Below are positions 24,156 to 33,226 of a DNA stretch of 64,000 bases, in pieces; position 1 is the first letter of the stretch, and each line of letters starts with the position of its first letter. The notes beneath the pieces are model-generated. The model did not search any database and was not told the origin of the DNA. It worked only from the letters and a program-made list of their open reading frames with translations. Source of the stretch: Salicibibacter cibarius (GTDB lineage Bacteria > Bacillota > Bacilli > Bacillales > Marinococcaceae). The DNA is taken from NCBI RefSeq assembly GCF_016495725.1, contig NZ_CP054705.1, positions 496,001 through 560,000 on the forward strand, written 5' to 3'. The translations under genes and the position numbers were made by a program.

Positions 24156-25442
24156 CTATGTTTTCTCATCCTCCACAACAATTTCCAGTTTTCGGTAACG
24201 ATACGCATCCCGCTTGATGACTCGGATCTTCATCGATCCTATTTTCCACTTTTCACCCTCGTGGATGTTCGGATTCATGGAAAATAACCAGCCGCCGATC
24301 GTATCAAAGTCGTCTTCCTCGATTTTATCAGGGAGATAGGTGTTAATATCGTCGATGAGCACAATCCCGTCGACGAGGAAATGGCCATCGGCGATCTCCT
24401 CAATTTCGCGCATGTCCCCTTCATCGAATTCATCGCGAATATCACCGACGATTTCTTCGAGAATGTCTTCAATCGTCACCATTCCGGCTGTTCCGCCGTA
24501 TTCATCGATTAAAATACTTAAGTGGGCACCTTCGGTTTGCATTTTTTTCAATAACCGTTTGATCGGGGTTTGGTCGGAAACGGTGAGGACGGAGCGCGTG
24601 ATCTCATCGATGTTTATTTGTTCTCTTTCCAAATTAACCAACAAAAACTCTTTCGTATTAATAAATCCGATGACATCATCTTTATTCTCGCCAACCATCG
24701 GGTAACGTGTGAAACGTTTGTCTTTAATTTTTTTCATCGCCGCTTCCAAGGGTTCGTCCCGATAGATACAAACCATATCCGTGCGCGGAACCATTATTTC
24801 ATTGGCCTTTCGCTCATCGAAAGCGAAAATGTTATTCACGTACCCGAACTCGGCTTGATTGATTTCTCCATGCCGTAAACTTTCTGTGAGCAGTGCTTGC
24901 AATTCTTCTTCCGTGTGGGCTTCATCCAGGTGTTTCGCCGGCGTCAGGCCGAACAATTGCACAAAAGCATTAGCCACCCCGTTAAGCACAACGATTGCCG
25001 GGTAAGTAATGAAATAAAAAAAACGAAGCAATCGCGCGGTCGTCAAACTAATCGCCTCCGAGTGTTGCATCGCAGCCGTTTTTGGTGCCAGCAATCCGAT
25101 CACAATGTATAAAAAAGTGACAAGGGTGAAGGCGATGATAAAAGATACAAAGCTTCCCACCTCTGTCGTAACATTTAAGGAGGTAAGAATCGTTTCGGTC
25201 ACAGGTGTGCCTAGCCAGCCCAAACCGAGCGTTGTCATCGCGATCCCGAGTTGAGCAGCCGACCGGTACCCATCGGGATGTGCGGTCATTTTTTTCAGGA
25301 GTGAGGCTTTTCTGTGGCCTTCTGCAGCGAGTGCGTCGAGATGGTTGTTTCGCATTCGCGAGATGGAATGTTTCGCAGCCACAAAAAACGCTGTTGCAGC
25401 GAGTAAAAAAACAAACAAGGCGACACTAATGCCAATATTCAA
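24156..25442 (-). CDS. CNNM/CorC-type membrane protein (hemolysin family)
   Basis: The 428-residue protein has a CNNM (DUF21) membrane domain (about 1-190), two CBS domains (about 205-330, with I-M-V-P-R-T-D-M-V and D-E-Y-G-G-T-A-G-M-V) and a C-terminal CorC_HlyC domain ending in I-R-V-I-K-R. Bacterial members export Mg2+ or Co2+. TTG 25442 is chosen because GGGGAG lies 8 bp upstream and it begins right at the first membrane helix; the ATG at 25514 has no ribosome binding site. Confidence 0.82.
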   Translation of the reverse strand: MNIGISVALFVFLLAATAFFVAAKHSISRMRNNHLDALAAEGHRKASLLKKMTAHPDGYRSAAQLGIAMTTLGLGWLGTPVTETILTSLNVTTEVGSFVSFIIAFTLVTFLYIVIGLLAPKTAAMQHSEAISLTTARLLRFFYFITYPAIVVLNGVANAFVQLFGLTPAKHLDEAHTEEELQALLTESLRHGEINQAEFGYVNNIFAFDERKANEIMVPRTDMVCIYRDEPLEAAMKKIKDKRFTRYPMVGENKDDVIGFINTKEFLLVNLEREQINIDEITRSVLTVSDQTPIKRLLKKMQTEGAHLSILIDEYGGTAGMVTIEDILEEIVGDIRDEFDEGDMREIEEIADGHFLVDGIVLIDDINTYLPDKIEEDDFDTIGGWLFSMNPNIHEGEKWKIGSMKIRVIKRDAYRYRKLEIVVEDEKT

Positions 25443-25988
25443 CGGTACAATCTCCCCTACAATCGCATGTGTTACGAAGAGTATATCACGAATAAAGAAA
25501 AGAAGGGAGTCCATGTGCTTGTATAAGTCGAGCTTTTTGCGTTGTAGCGATTTTTCGTTTTAGGCATAAAAACGGGATCAGGTTCACGCCTTGTTTTGTG
25601 CTATTGCAAGAATGAACATCGCTTCTATTCGAAGATCAGCTAAACCCATTCTTGAGGACTCGTATGACTCCCGAGCGGCGCAAAGAGTCCGCCAAACTCA
25701 ATTCTGAGGACTCCTGAGGCTCCCGAGCAACACAAAGAGTCTTCAAGGTCCAATCTGAGAGCTAATCTGATGCTGAGCATTGGTGTTCATTTTTCATGCC
25801 AGAGGTTTTTTACGCTTTGGGGCCGATGTTTCCACATCAGTTATTATAAGTGCCGCCAAGTCTCATGAATCCGTTGGGTTTTACAGGGAAATTTCTTTTC
25901 GCGTTTCAGTCACCCTTGCATAACAAGGGACCTGAGATAGCGTAATTAGCTCATAAGTCAACAAAAAAGGAATGGGTCGCCGCTATTG
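25443..25988. other. Gene-free stretch with a direct repeat
   Basis: No coding frame is convincing in these 545 bases. They hold the approximately 52-bp repeat at 25648. The rest shows nothing I can name. Confidence 0.5.
25648..25760 (+). repeat. About 52-bp direct repeat, two copies plus a fragment
   Basis: ATTCTTGAGGACTC at 25648 and ATTCTGAGGACTC at 25701 start two similar units. Both go on with GACTCCCGAGC / GGCTCCCGAGC and an A-rich CACAAAGAGTC-type end. A third start (AATCTGAGA) follows at 25752. GACTC and GAGTC within a unit can pair. Confidence 0.6.
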
Positions 25989-26891
25989 CTATTCAAGTTC
26001 CAAATGTTCCTTCAATGTACTCGACACTCGCGCTTTATTCAGTTCATCGACGACATAATAGTACACCCCGTCCAAACGATCATGTTCGCCGCTTAGGGTG
26101 AGCTGTTCAAGATCGTGAATGCTGGATTCATAGCTTTGCATGTCGATCATATCCTGAAACGCCATGTTTGTCTGTACGTTGTGGCCAATCGCATCAAGAA
26201 TGGATCCGATGCTTGTAACGGATGACATGTCGGCTCCTTCGCGGATGATACCTTCGATCACCTGACGTTGTCGGTCATTTCGTCCCGAGTCCCCGAGGGG
26301 ATCATTATGCCGCATGCGTACGAATGCAAGGGCTTCTTTTCCGCTTAATTCCAATTCTCCTTTTTTAAACGTCTCCCCGTCATATTCGAATTCAAGATTA
26401 TTGTTAACGGTAATCCCTCCGACGGCGTCGACCATTTCTTCAAATCCATCCATATTGACCGTAACGATATAATCGATAGGCACATCCAAAAAATGTTCCA
26501 CCGTGTCCATCGCCATTTTTTCCCCGCCGTAATAATAAGCATGGTTGATTTTATCATTCCAACCTCTGCCAACGAGTTCCGTATTTGTATCGCGAGGGAT
26601 GCTTAGCATTTTAATGGATTGCTCGCCGGGGTTCACGGTCACAACAATCATCGTATCCGTTCGTCCGTAATCCGTCTCTTGAGTGTCCAAACCGAGCAAT
26701 AAAAAAGAAACAGGGTCGTTATCCGCAAAATTAATCTCATCGGAACGGATGCTTGACCCTTCCCGGTCAATCGGCGCGTGCATATCATCAGCGGTCGATG
26801 AAAACGAAACATAAACATAAAGCGCAAAGCCGCCTACGATCAAAATAAGAGCGGAAACAACGATCAAAGCGATGATCAGCGCTTTTTTCAT
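25989..26891 (-). CDS. LCP-family (LytR-CpsA-Psr) protein
   Basis: The 300-residue protein has an N-terminal membrane anchor (M-K-K-A-L-I-I-A-L-I-V-V) and an extracellular LCP domain. The pyrophosphate-binding arginine is in D-Y-G-R-T-D-T-M, followed by S-I-P-R-D-T, and a later F-V-R-M-R-H-N-D-P-L-G-D-S-G-R motif is typical. LCP enzymes attach teichoic acids or other glycopolymers to peptidoglycan. ATG 26891 has GGGGAG 8 bp before it; a longer frame to 26933 lacks a site. Confidence 0.88.
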   Translation of the reverse strand: MKKALIIALIVVSALILIVGGFALYVYVSFSSTADDMHAPIDREGSSIRSDEINFADNDPVSFLLLGLDTQETDYGRTDTMIVVTVNPGEQSIKMLSIPRDTNTELVGRGWNDKINHAYYYGGEKMAMDTVEHFLDVPIDYIVTVNMDGFEEMVDAVGGITVNNNLEFEYDGETFKKGELELSGKEALAFVRMRHNDPLGDSGRNDRQRQVIEGIIREGADMSSVTSIGSILDAIGHNVQTNMAFQDMIDMQSYESSIHDLEQLTLSGEHDRLDGVYYYVVDELNKARVSSTLKEHLELE

Positions 26892-27035
26892 AATGGAACT
26901 CCCCGATTCATAATAGGCATTCTTTCTGCCCAATGATATGCCTGTCTAGAGCGGACTATGTCTGTATTATTATGGGAATAGGGACAGTACTTGGATCGGG
27001 TGTGGACAGAATAATGGGGGGAGCGTGCAAACGAG

Positions 27036-27240
27036 ACAAAGTAATCCCTCAAACGGGGTTCGAGCTTTACTGAGAGGAACAAGGGGGACAAAGTAATCCC
27101 TTAGATGGGGGTCGAGTTGCGCTGAGAGGAACAAGTGAGGCGGAGTAATCCCTCAGATGGGGATCGAGTTGCGCTGAGAGGAACAAGTGAAGCTAAGTAA
27201 TCCCTCCGACGGAGGTCGAGCTGCCCGCGCCTGACGCTGT
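27036..27240 (+). repeat. 52-bp tandem repeat, 4 units
   Basis: GTAATCC starts at 27041, 27093, 27145 and 27197, exactly 52 bp apart. Each full unit runs GTAATCCCT..., a GGGG..TCGAG middle and TGAGAGGAACAAG. CCTCAG and CTGAGAGG within a unit are inverted, so each can fold as a stem-loop. The period is not a multiple of three, so this is not a coding repeat. Confidence 0.8.
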
Positions 27241-28144
27241 TAGAACAACCTTTTATATAAATGGCAGAAAAGGATTTTAAGCATATCCGTCGAACCTTAT
27301 TAAGTAAGGAAAACACTTATAAAGGGGCGGATCGCAAATGAACGTAAAAATCCTAAAGGAAGATCGTGATCCAGCAATTCAAGAAGTCAAAAGAGCTATG
27401 CATGATTTTAGGAAGCAGAAACCAAGAGATTCTCGCATGTTTATGCGTTACCAAGCAATATTGATGTGTTTAAAAGGGCGTACGTACAAAGAGATCGGCG
27501 AAGTGATCCACTGTACCGAGCAAACCGTCTGCAGCTACGTTCGCGCATATAAAAAGATGGATTAGAAGGATCGATTCCCGGCCAATCGCCTGGGCGACCA
27601 AGATTATTGACGGATGAGCAGGAGCAGGAAGTCTATCAACTCATCGTTGAGTCTAAACCCGTTGATGTCGGTTTCCCAGCTGAGATGAATTGGACATCAT
27701 TCATGCTCCAAGATTGGATCAAGCACACCTTTGATGTTACCTATTCTGACCGCGGTGTTCGTCAGTTGCTTTACCGCCTTGGATTCAGTTACACAAAACC
27801 AACCTATACATTGAAAAAAGCGGATCCGGCAAAGCAAGAAGCCTTCAAACAAGATTTTGAAACGGCTAAAAAAAAATGAAGGAGGGCGAAATTGATCGAA
27901 TTCTGTTCCAAGATGAAAGCATGATCCGAGATTATCAGGCATTAGCCAATACTTGGTTTCCAAAAGGCCAACAAAAGATGATCCCGACTTATGGGAAACA
28001 CCGTGGCGTCAAGTTATTAGGAACCCTTGATTATGAAACGGGCGAAACGTTTTGTGTCGAAGAAGAAAGATATGACGCTAAAGTGTTTTTGTCATTTTTA
28101 AAAAAGGTGCTTGAGACGTACCCCAATCAAAAAATCGTCATGAT

Positions 28145-29803
28145 CCTGAATTATTCATACTTCCAAGTGAAAGCGGAATGAAACATCAAATCCCACCATT
28201 ATTCGGTTTTGTTCACAAAAATGAGGCGTAATAATTGAAATTGTAAAGAGGTACAATGACAACCGCTGAAAAATGCCCTTTTTTGGACATACGTATCCCT
28301 TGGTCTTGAAATGGCTTTTAAAAAAATTGCATGTCACTCTAATTTTAGCCTTTGAATACGATTGAGCACATTCCAGAAAAAGGTTTCGTAGACAAAGCTT
28401 GAAGATAATTTGAAATAAAGCGAACGCCCTGATTTCACCAATTTGCTTGCCACTTTAATGACCTTCGATCGTATGGTTTGGATTTGCATGCTTTTTTGTT
28501 CTTCCGGAAAACAGAGCGTGCGCAGCCAGTTGGTTAAATTGTACGCTAACAAGCTGAACATCATCCTTGCTTCGTTGGCTTGAAACGAATGGCTACTCAT
28601 TCGATCCAAGTCAAAACCATTTTTGGCTTCCTTAATATAATTCTCCATCGTTCCACGTTTTTGGTAAGAGCGGACGACCTCCTTGGGAGAGAAGGCATCG
28701 AATAGGTTTGTGGCAAAGAATGCATGTGTGAAAAACAATTCGCCAGCCGGACGAACCGATTGAATGATGACTTTTCGGGGCTTGGCCCATGATTTCGCTT
28801 GGTACTCGGTTTCCTCATAATAGTATTCGGATTGTGTAACGTCAGATGGCATCGTTGAAGGACGAAGTTCCTCTGCCAGTCGTTGCAGGTTTGGGTTGGA
28901 CTTCAAACGAATCACGTAATAGACGGATTCGTCTTCACATAACTTGTACAACTCTGGAACCGCAAAGCCACTGTCCCCGCGCAGAAACGGGATCGTTTCT
29001 GGAAACGTTTCATTGTAATGGGTGATCAGGGGCTTCACAAAATCCACAACCCCATTAGAGGTATAGACGTTGCCCGGTCGGAGTTGAGCCTTCATAAAAT
29101 CACCGGTCAGGCCATCGAAAGCGACCATCGGGTGAAAGCCGACGGTTCCGTAATGGGCATTGAAAGCTGTAGATTCTTGCTCGCCGTATGTATCGGCATG
29201 TGTGGAGTCCAAATCAAAGATAAGACTCTTTGAGCCCCTCACTTGGTGGACTTTATCTAAAAGCTCCTGATTGGCCTGATTGAGTTGGTCGGTCGATTCC
29301 TCATTAAATCGCGGGAAAAAGCGAGATAAAGTGGGTTGAGAGGCTAACGCATCCGTTTCAATGATGTGCTTAAACACAGGATCATTTGTTAATTTATCCG
29401 CCGCATCATCTTCAGCATAGCCGGCAATCATCTGATAAATTTTTTGTCGAAGCATTTGCTCATTCGAATGAAAATGATACACTCTTTCGTCTTTCAGATC
29501 CAGATGTTTATCCAAGGTGCGAAAGAAACCAAGTTTTTCCTCGAACTCTCGAAATAAGATCTCACCTGTATCAGAGGAAAGAGCACCTCCATCATTCGAC
29601 AGCTTCATTTTGCGATTGAAATCCAGGGTTATTTGCGTTAAAGTAGTCATCAGAAGAATCCTTTCTGTGGTTATTTTTTCCTTGATTTAACTCTAACAGA
29701 AACGGATTCTTTTTTCATTTATTAGATGAACATTCATTTCAGCTGTATGCCCTATGATCAGGGGATTAATCATTCATTTGCGAATTTCTGTGAATATATC
29801 AGG
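28145..29803 (-). mobile_element. IS1380-type element with 5-bp target duplication
   Basis: The element begins CCTGAATTATTCA at 28145 and ends with the inverted CCTGATATATTCA at 29803. ATGAT is duplicated exactly on both sides (28140-28144 and 29804-29808). Joining the flanks at one ATGAT restores the IS630 transposase frame (V-M-I-L-D-N-S), which proves the insertion point. Confidence 0.9.
28334..29650 (-). CDS. IS1380-family transposase
   Basis: The 438-residue DDE transposase starts with the family's S-N-D-G-G-A-L-S-S-D-T-G-E segment (near 17-29). The catalytic Asp is in L-I-F-D-L-D-S-T-H-A-D, the second in F-L-R-G-D-S-G-F-A and the Glu region in R-G-T-M-E-N-Y-I-K-E. The frame is full length and uninterrupted, with AAAGGATT before the ATG, so the element may be active. 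The perfect target duplication suggests a recent insertion. Confidence 0.9.
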   Translation of the reverse strand: MTTLTQITLDFNRKMKLSNDGGALSSDTGEILFREFEEKLGFFRTLDKHLDLKDERVYHFHSNEQMLRQKIYQMIAGYAEDDAADKLTNDPVFKHIIETDALASQPTLSRFFPRFNEESTDQLNQANQELLDKVHQVRGSKSLIFDLDSTHADTYGEQESTAFNAHYGTVGFHPMVAFDGLTGDFMKAQLRPGNVYTSNGVVDFVKPLITHYNETFPETIPFLRGDSGFAVPELYKLCEDESVYYVIRLKSNPNLQRLAEELRPSTMPSDVTQSEYYYEETEYQAKSWAKPRKVIIQSVRPAGELFFTHAFFATNLFDAFSPKEVVRSYQKRGTMENYIKEAKNGFDLDRMSSHSFQANEARMMFSLLAYNLTNWLRTLCFPEEQKSMQIQTIRSKVIKVASKLVKSGRSLYFKLSSSFVYETFFWNVLNRIQRLKLE

Positions 29804-30103
29804 ATGATTCTGGACAATTCCAAGATTCATCATGCGAAACTTATTCAACCTTTTTTAAAGGAACATGCGGATCAACTCCAACTCATGTTTCTCCCGCCAT
29901 ATAGCCCACAATTGAATTTAATCGAAGGCCTATGGAGATGGCTGAAAAAATCGGTGATCTATAATGTCTTCTATGAGACCGTTGGACAGATTCGCGAAGC
30001 CGTCCAATCCTTCATTGCTAAGATCAATAAGGACCCGGAAAGAGTCAGGAAACGCCTTTGTATCAAATTATAAATCTTTTATGCCATGTATATAGCACAA
30101 AAA

Positions 30104-30125
30104 AAGGAACCCTGGCTCGGGTTCC
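30104..30125 (-). terminator. Terminator of the ykuS-like gene
   Basis: On the minus strand GGAACCC-GAGCCA-GGGTTCC is followed by seven T residues. Confidence 0.8.
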
Positions 30126-30377
30126 CTACTCTGCGAGGTTTAAGCGTTCTTCTACCTCGTTGCAAACTTGCTCGGCGTTTAATCCTTGAGCTTCAATGAC
30201 CGGGGCCTCAGAAACTGTATCGCTCATCCCCATGACATTGCTGTCCATGCCGGTGGTAACGCAGCAGTCGCAATCCATTGCGTCTTGTTCTTGTTGCAAC
30301 GCAACGACGTCATGCCCCTTTTCTTCCAGGGCTGCCTGTACATCCGATAGTGAGGCTTCCACTCCGATTCTGGCCAT
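30126..30377 (-). CDS. ykuS: YkuS-like protein (UPF0180 family)
   Basis: The 83-residue protein starts M-A-R-I-G-V-E-A-S-L-S-D-V and has a central D-C-D-C-C-V-T-T-G-M-D-S-N-V-M-G-M segment, both diagnostic for the UPF0180/YkuS family of unknown function. The start is taken where family members start. A GTG three codons upstream is in frame, with AAGGGG before it. Confidence 0.85.
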   Translation of the reverse strand: MARIGVEASLSDVQAALEEKGHDVVALQQEQDAMDCDCCVTTGMDSNVMGMSDTVSEAPVIEAQGLNAEQVCNEVEERLNLAE

Positions 30378-30591
30378 AATTTCCACACCCCCTTACGTGC
30401 TCATCATTCCCCGGTTCTGTTTATTTATGCTTTTGTTATAATAAAGGGGAAAGAGGGAAGTGTGGCTGCTGATTGACGCTCACCGTTCTTTTTTCCGTTG
30501 AAGCAAAATTCAACGAGAGTGAAAAGAGCGTAAAAGTACAAAAATAGGGAACGCATTTTTGGGCGCCATTAAATGTATAAATTGAGTTGTT

Positions 30592-30624
30592 TTATGGCGT
30601 CATCATTACCCGATGACGCCATAA
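30592..30624. other. Perfect 13-bp inverted repeat
   Basis: TTATGGCGTCATC and GATGACGCCATAA flank a 7-base loop. GTATAAAT and ATTTATAC outside it can extend the fold. It lies 41 bp after the stop of the minus-strand MBL gene. There is no T-run, so it is either an RNA-stabilising hairpin or a protein-binding palindrome. Confidence 0.55.
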
Positions 30625-30664
30625 TATGCGAGATTCTGTAGATTTATACGCTCAATAAATGGGT

Positions 30665-31642
30665 TTACGTCAAATGATAATGCCACACCCCGGCCTGTTT
30701 TTCTTTCCCCACGCGCTCTTTTGCTTCCAAATAATCCAAATGACCGATAATTTCCGACATAACCAGTGGGAATTGGGTGCTGTATCTTTTTTCATAATAG
30801 GTTTTCGCGAGGGCGTTGGCGGTCATTACGCCTTCATTGATGAGATGCTTAAGTTTATCTGCCTTCTCTTCGATTTCCATGAGCCGGGTTTCTACCAAAG
30901 CGGGTGCGTTATGAATGATTTCGCCATGGCCTGAATAAACCGTTGTTGGTTCCAGGGATCCTGCTTTTTTCATTGACTCCATATGCTGAAGAAGCGAACG
31001 TTGCCTGCGTCCTTCGAAATCGGGCTCGGCCAACGCGTTGCTGGAGATATGTTGAATGAGCAAATCGCCGCCGAACAGCAAACCTGTTTCTGCGTGGAAA
31101 AATGAAACTTGGTCCGGGGCGTGGCCGGGCACTTCCATAATTTCAAGATCCATTCGTGCTTGGTCGAAGGAATGAACGTCTGTCTGCATCGCCTTCTTTT
31201 CATTTTTTTGCAATGCATTCTTTAAATAACGAACTTGGGTTTCACCGGCTTCCCCGCAATCGGCTTCTTTATATAACGTTGCAAAAAATTCCACCCTTCG
31301 CTCCATGAAATCCCGCTCTCTTTTCAAACGAGGGATGGAGTAGGGATGGGCGTATACGGGAATCGGATGCTCGCTTACGATTCGATCGACAAGACCGACG
31401 TGATCGACATGATGATGGGTTAACAAAATTTGCGTTATGTCCTGTAGCGAAAATTCATTTGCTTTCAATGTTTCCAATAAGGCATTCCAGCATTCTTCAT
31501 TGTTTAACCCTGCGTCGATCAAGGCTAGGGTGTCACCGGATTGGTATAAGTAGAAATTAATGCTTTTCAGACTATAGCTCACGGGAACGATAATGGGGTA
31601 GACCGTATGGTTTCTCTTTTTTATCTTCAAGATTGAACACAA
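30665..31642 (-). CDS. MBL-fold hydrolase
   Basis: The 325-residue protein is a paralogue of the one at 18137. It has T-H-H-H-V-D-H-V-G as the metal motif, V-P-G-H-A-P-D-Q, F-G-G-D-L-L-I-Q-H and Y-S-G-H-G-E-I as further ligands, and the same winged-helix-like C-terminal tail. The substrate is unknown. The start is uncertain: TTG 31642 lies just after AGAAAG, and another TTG four codons later is possible. Confidence 0.78.
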   Translation of the reverse strand: MCSILKIKKRNHTVYPIIVPVSYSLKSINFYLYQSGDTLALIDAGLNNEECWNALLETLKANEFSLQDITQILLTHHHVDHVGLVDRIVSEHPIPVYAHPYSIPRLKRERDFMERRVEFFATLYKEADCGEAGETQVRYLKNALQKNEKKAMQTDVHSFDQARMDLEIMEVPGHAPDQVSFFHAETGLLFGGDLLIQHISSNALAEPDFEGRRQRSLLQHMESMKKAGSLEPTTVYSGHGEIIHNAPALVETRLMEIEEKADKLKHLINEGVMTANALAKTYYEKRYSTQFPLVMSEIIGHLDYLEAKERVGKEKQAGVWHYHLT

Positions 31643-31775
31643 CTTTCTAAAAAAAATCGTTTAAATGTATCTTATCACAAAAAATTTTGTTTGAAACGCA
31701 TTGTTTATGTTTATCAAATATAGTACTGGGGTAACTCTATATTATATTACATATTATAATGGGAGTGAATGGAAA

Positions 31776-33020
31776 ATGAATGAAATGGAAAATATGCTTT
31801 CACAACTTTTGCAAGCCGTGCCCAATATTATAACGGCCCTCTTGTTATTGTTGTTGGCGTGGGTGATCGCGAAAATTGTAAAGGGCATTATTTCAGCTGT
31901 GATCCGGAAAATAAAATTGCCTGATTTTAAGGAACAAGAATCATCAAATGGAAGCAGGAGCGAGCGAAATGAAAACAAAGACAGTCGCGAACAACTGGCG
32001 GTGTCCGCCGGATCCATCGGCTATTATTTAGTCTTCATCCTGTTTGTGCCCAGTATTTTGGATGCGTTGAATATGACATCCGTGGCGCAGCCAATCTCAA
32101 ATATGATGGAGTCGTTGCTTCTATTTTTACCTAATCTGTTACTGGCGGCGATTATTTTAATCGTTGGCATTTTAATTGCCCGTTTGGTCCGCAATCTTGT
32201 GCAAAGTGCGCTGGATACTGTCAATTTTGATCGTTTTTTTGATAAACTGCGGTCCAATCAGGTGGAGAGGCCGGACCCAGCGAAGCTCTCCACGACACTG
32301 GCAAATATAGTCATGGTGATCGTATTAATTCCTATTGTCATCATTGCCTTGGAAGCGTTAAGCATAGAAACGATTTCCGAACCGATTGTTGTCGTGCTGA
32401 GCACGATAATGAACATCATTCCAAGCTTGTTTGTCGCGATTATTCTTGTGATTGCCGGTTATTATATCGCCACTTTTGTTGCCCGCCTGTTAACCGGTTT
32501 GTTAAATCGGACAAATATTAATCGCGTGTACGAAGCGATCGGCTTCGGTCCGAGAGAGGACCAGAAATTTGATCTACCGGATGTCCTCGGTAAAATTGTT
32601 CAAGTGTTGATCATTCTGTTCTTCACGGTTCAAGCATTGGAAGTCATTGATTTAACCGTGCTCAATCAAATCGGTAATGCCATTATTATCTATTTGCCAA
32701 TGCTTATCAGTGCACTGCTGATCATTGGGCTCGGGCTTGTCGCCGGGAATTTCCTTGAAAAAGCAATTGTTCGCTACACGCGCAGCTCGTTCTCGGCGCT
32801 GATCGTAAAATATACCGTTATTCTCTTTGCTGTATTTATGACATTGGAGCAGCTTGGGTTTGCAAGCTCGATTGTAAACATTGCCTTTCTCTTGATCCTC
32901 GGTGGTTTGGCTGTCGCGTTCGCCATTTCCTTCGGGATCGGAGGCCGCGACTTTGCGACAAGACAATTGGACAAGTTTGAGAACCGTTTAAAGAAAAAAG
33001 ACCATGACGAAGAATCGTAG
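31776..33020 (+). CDS. MscS-like membrane protein with TM-helix repeats
   Basis: The protein of about 414 residues has roughly ten hydrophobic segments arranged as repeats of the conserved TM-helix unit (L-P-N-L-L-L-A-A-I-I-L-I-V-G-I-L-I-A; I-P-S-L-F-V-A-I-I-L-V-I-A). It ends in A-F-A-I-S-F-G-I-G-G-R-D-F-A, the pore-like stretch of these MscS-related proteins. It lacks the MscS beta domain, so channel function is inferred. The start is set by GGGAGTG before ATG 31776; a longer frame extends to 31701. Confidence 0.72.
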   Translation: MNEMENMLSQLLQAVPNIITALLLLLLAWVIAKIVKGIISAVIRKIKLPDFKEQESSNGSRSERNENKDSREQLAVSAGSIGYYLVFILFVPSILDALNMTSVAQPISNMMESLLLFLPNLLLAAIILIVGILIARLVRNLVQSALDTVNFDRFFDKLRSNQVERPDPAKLSTTLANIVMVIVLIPIVIIALEALSIETISEPIVVVLSTIMNIIPSLFVAIILVIAGYYIATFVARLLTGLLNRTNINRVYEAIGFGPREDQKFDLPDVLGKIVQVLIILFFTVQALEVIDLTVLNQIGNAIIIYLPMLISALLIIGLGLVAGNFLEKAIVRYTRSSFSALIVKYTVILFAVFMTLEQLGFASSIVNIAFLLILGGLAVAFAISFGIGGRDFATRQLDKFENRLKKKDHDEES

Positions 33021-33030
33021 ATCAATAGGG

Positions 33031-33070
33031 AAGAGGCGCATGCTGGCTGAAACGTCAGGGTGCGTCTTTT
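33031..33070 (+). terminator. Terminator after the MscS-like gene
   Basis: GAGGCGCATGCTG and CAGGGTGCGTC pair with a few G-U pairs and are followed by TTTTTAA. Confidence 0.6.
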
Positions 33071-33110
33071 TAATGGCCGGAGCTGATACCGGGAAGCGGC
33101 ACCTGAAACT

Positions 33111-33161
33111 TATCAGCCAAAAACGGCATTATATCAGCCGAATCGGAAGATTTATCAGCCA
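33111..33161 (+). repeat. 21-bp-period TATCAGCC array, 3 units
   Basis: TATCAGCC starts at 33111, 33132 and 33153, exactly 21 bp apart, with variable bases between. The core differs from the TGACAGA arrays but the period, the size and the place (downstream of a plus-strand gene, in a convergent gap) are the same. Confidence 0.75.
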
Positions 33162-33183
33162 ATTAAAAGGTTCCGCGTAAAAA

Positions 33184-33215
33184 CACCGCCCGCTGAAACA
33201 ATCCTGCGGGCGGTG
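33184..33215. terminator. Bidirectional terminator
   Basis: CACCGCCCGC and GCGGGCGGTG are perfect arms. The plus strand runs into CTGTTTTG and the minus strand into TTTTTACG, so it can serve both convergent genes, mainly the carbonic anhydrase gene. Confidence 0.7.
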
Positions 33216-33226
33216 CTGTTTTGCCT

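Larger units (their letters stand above)
27338..30073 (+). pseudogene. IS630-family transposase, interrupted
   Basis: The 5' part (27338-28144) encodes an N-terminal helix-turn-helix (Y-K-E-I-G-E-V-I-H-C-T-E-Q-T-V), an S-P-G-R-P-R linker and the first DDE aspartate in R-I-L-F-Q-D-E-S. The 3' part (29804-30073) restores D-N-S-K-I-H-H-A, then P-P-Y-S-P-Q-L-N-L-I-E, the last two catalytic acids. Two -1 frame changes occur upstream: one at 27562 (a single missing T) and one at an A9 run (27868-27876) just before a TGA. The A9 site could be a programmed frameshift. The IS1380 insertion kills the gene. Confidence 0.82.
27254..30094 (+). mobile_element. IS630-type element, split by an IS1380-type element
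   Basis: The ends are imperfect inverted repeats: TATATAAATGGCAGAAAAGG at 27254 against the complement of the sequence ending GCCATGTATATA at 30094. The TA at each border fits the IS630/Tc1-mariner target. Without the 1659-bp inner element it is about 1.18 kb, the usual size. Its transposase is broken. Confidence 0.7.

Noticed and set aside
24084-25563. Plus-strand frames opposite the CNNM/CorC gene
   Set aside because: No family motifs; the minus-strand protein has clear DUF21, CBS and CorC domains.
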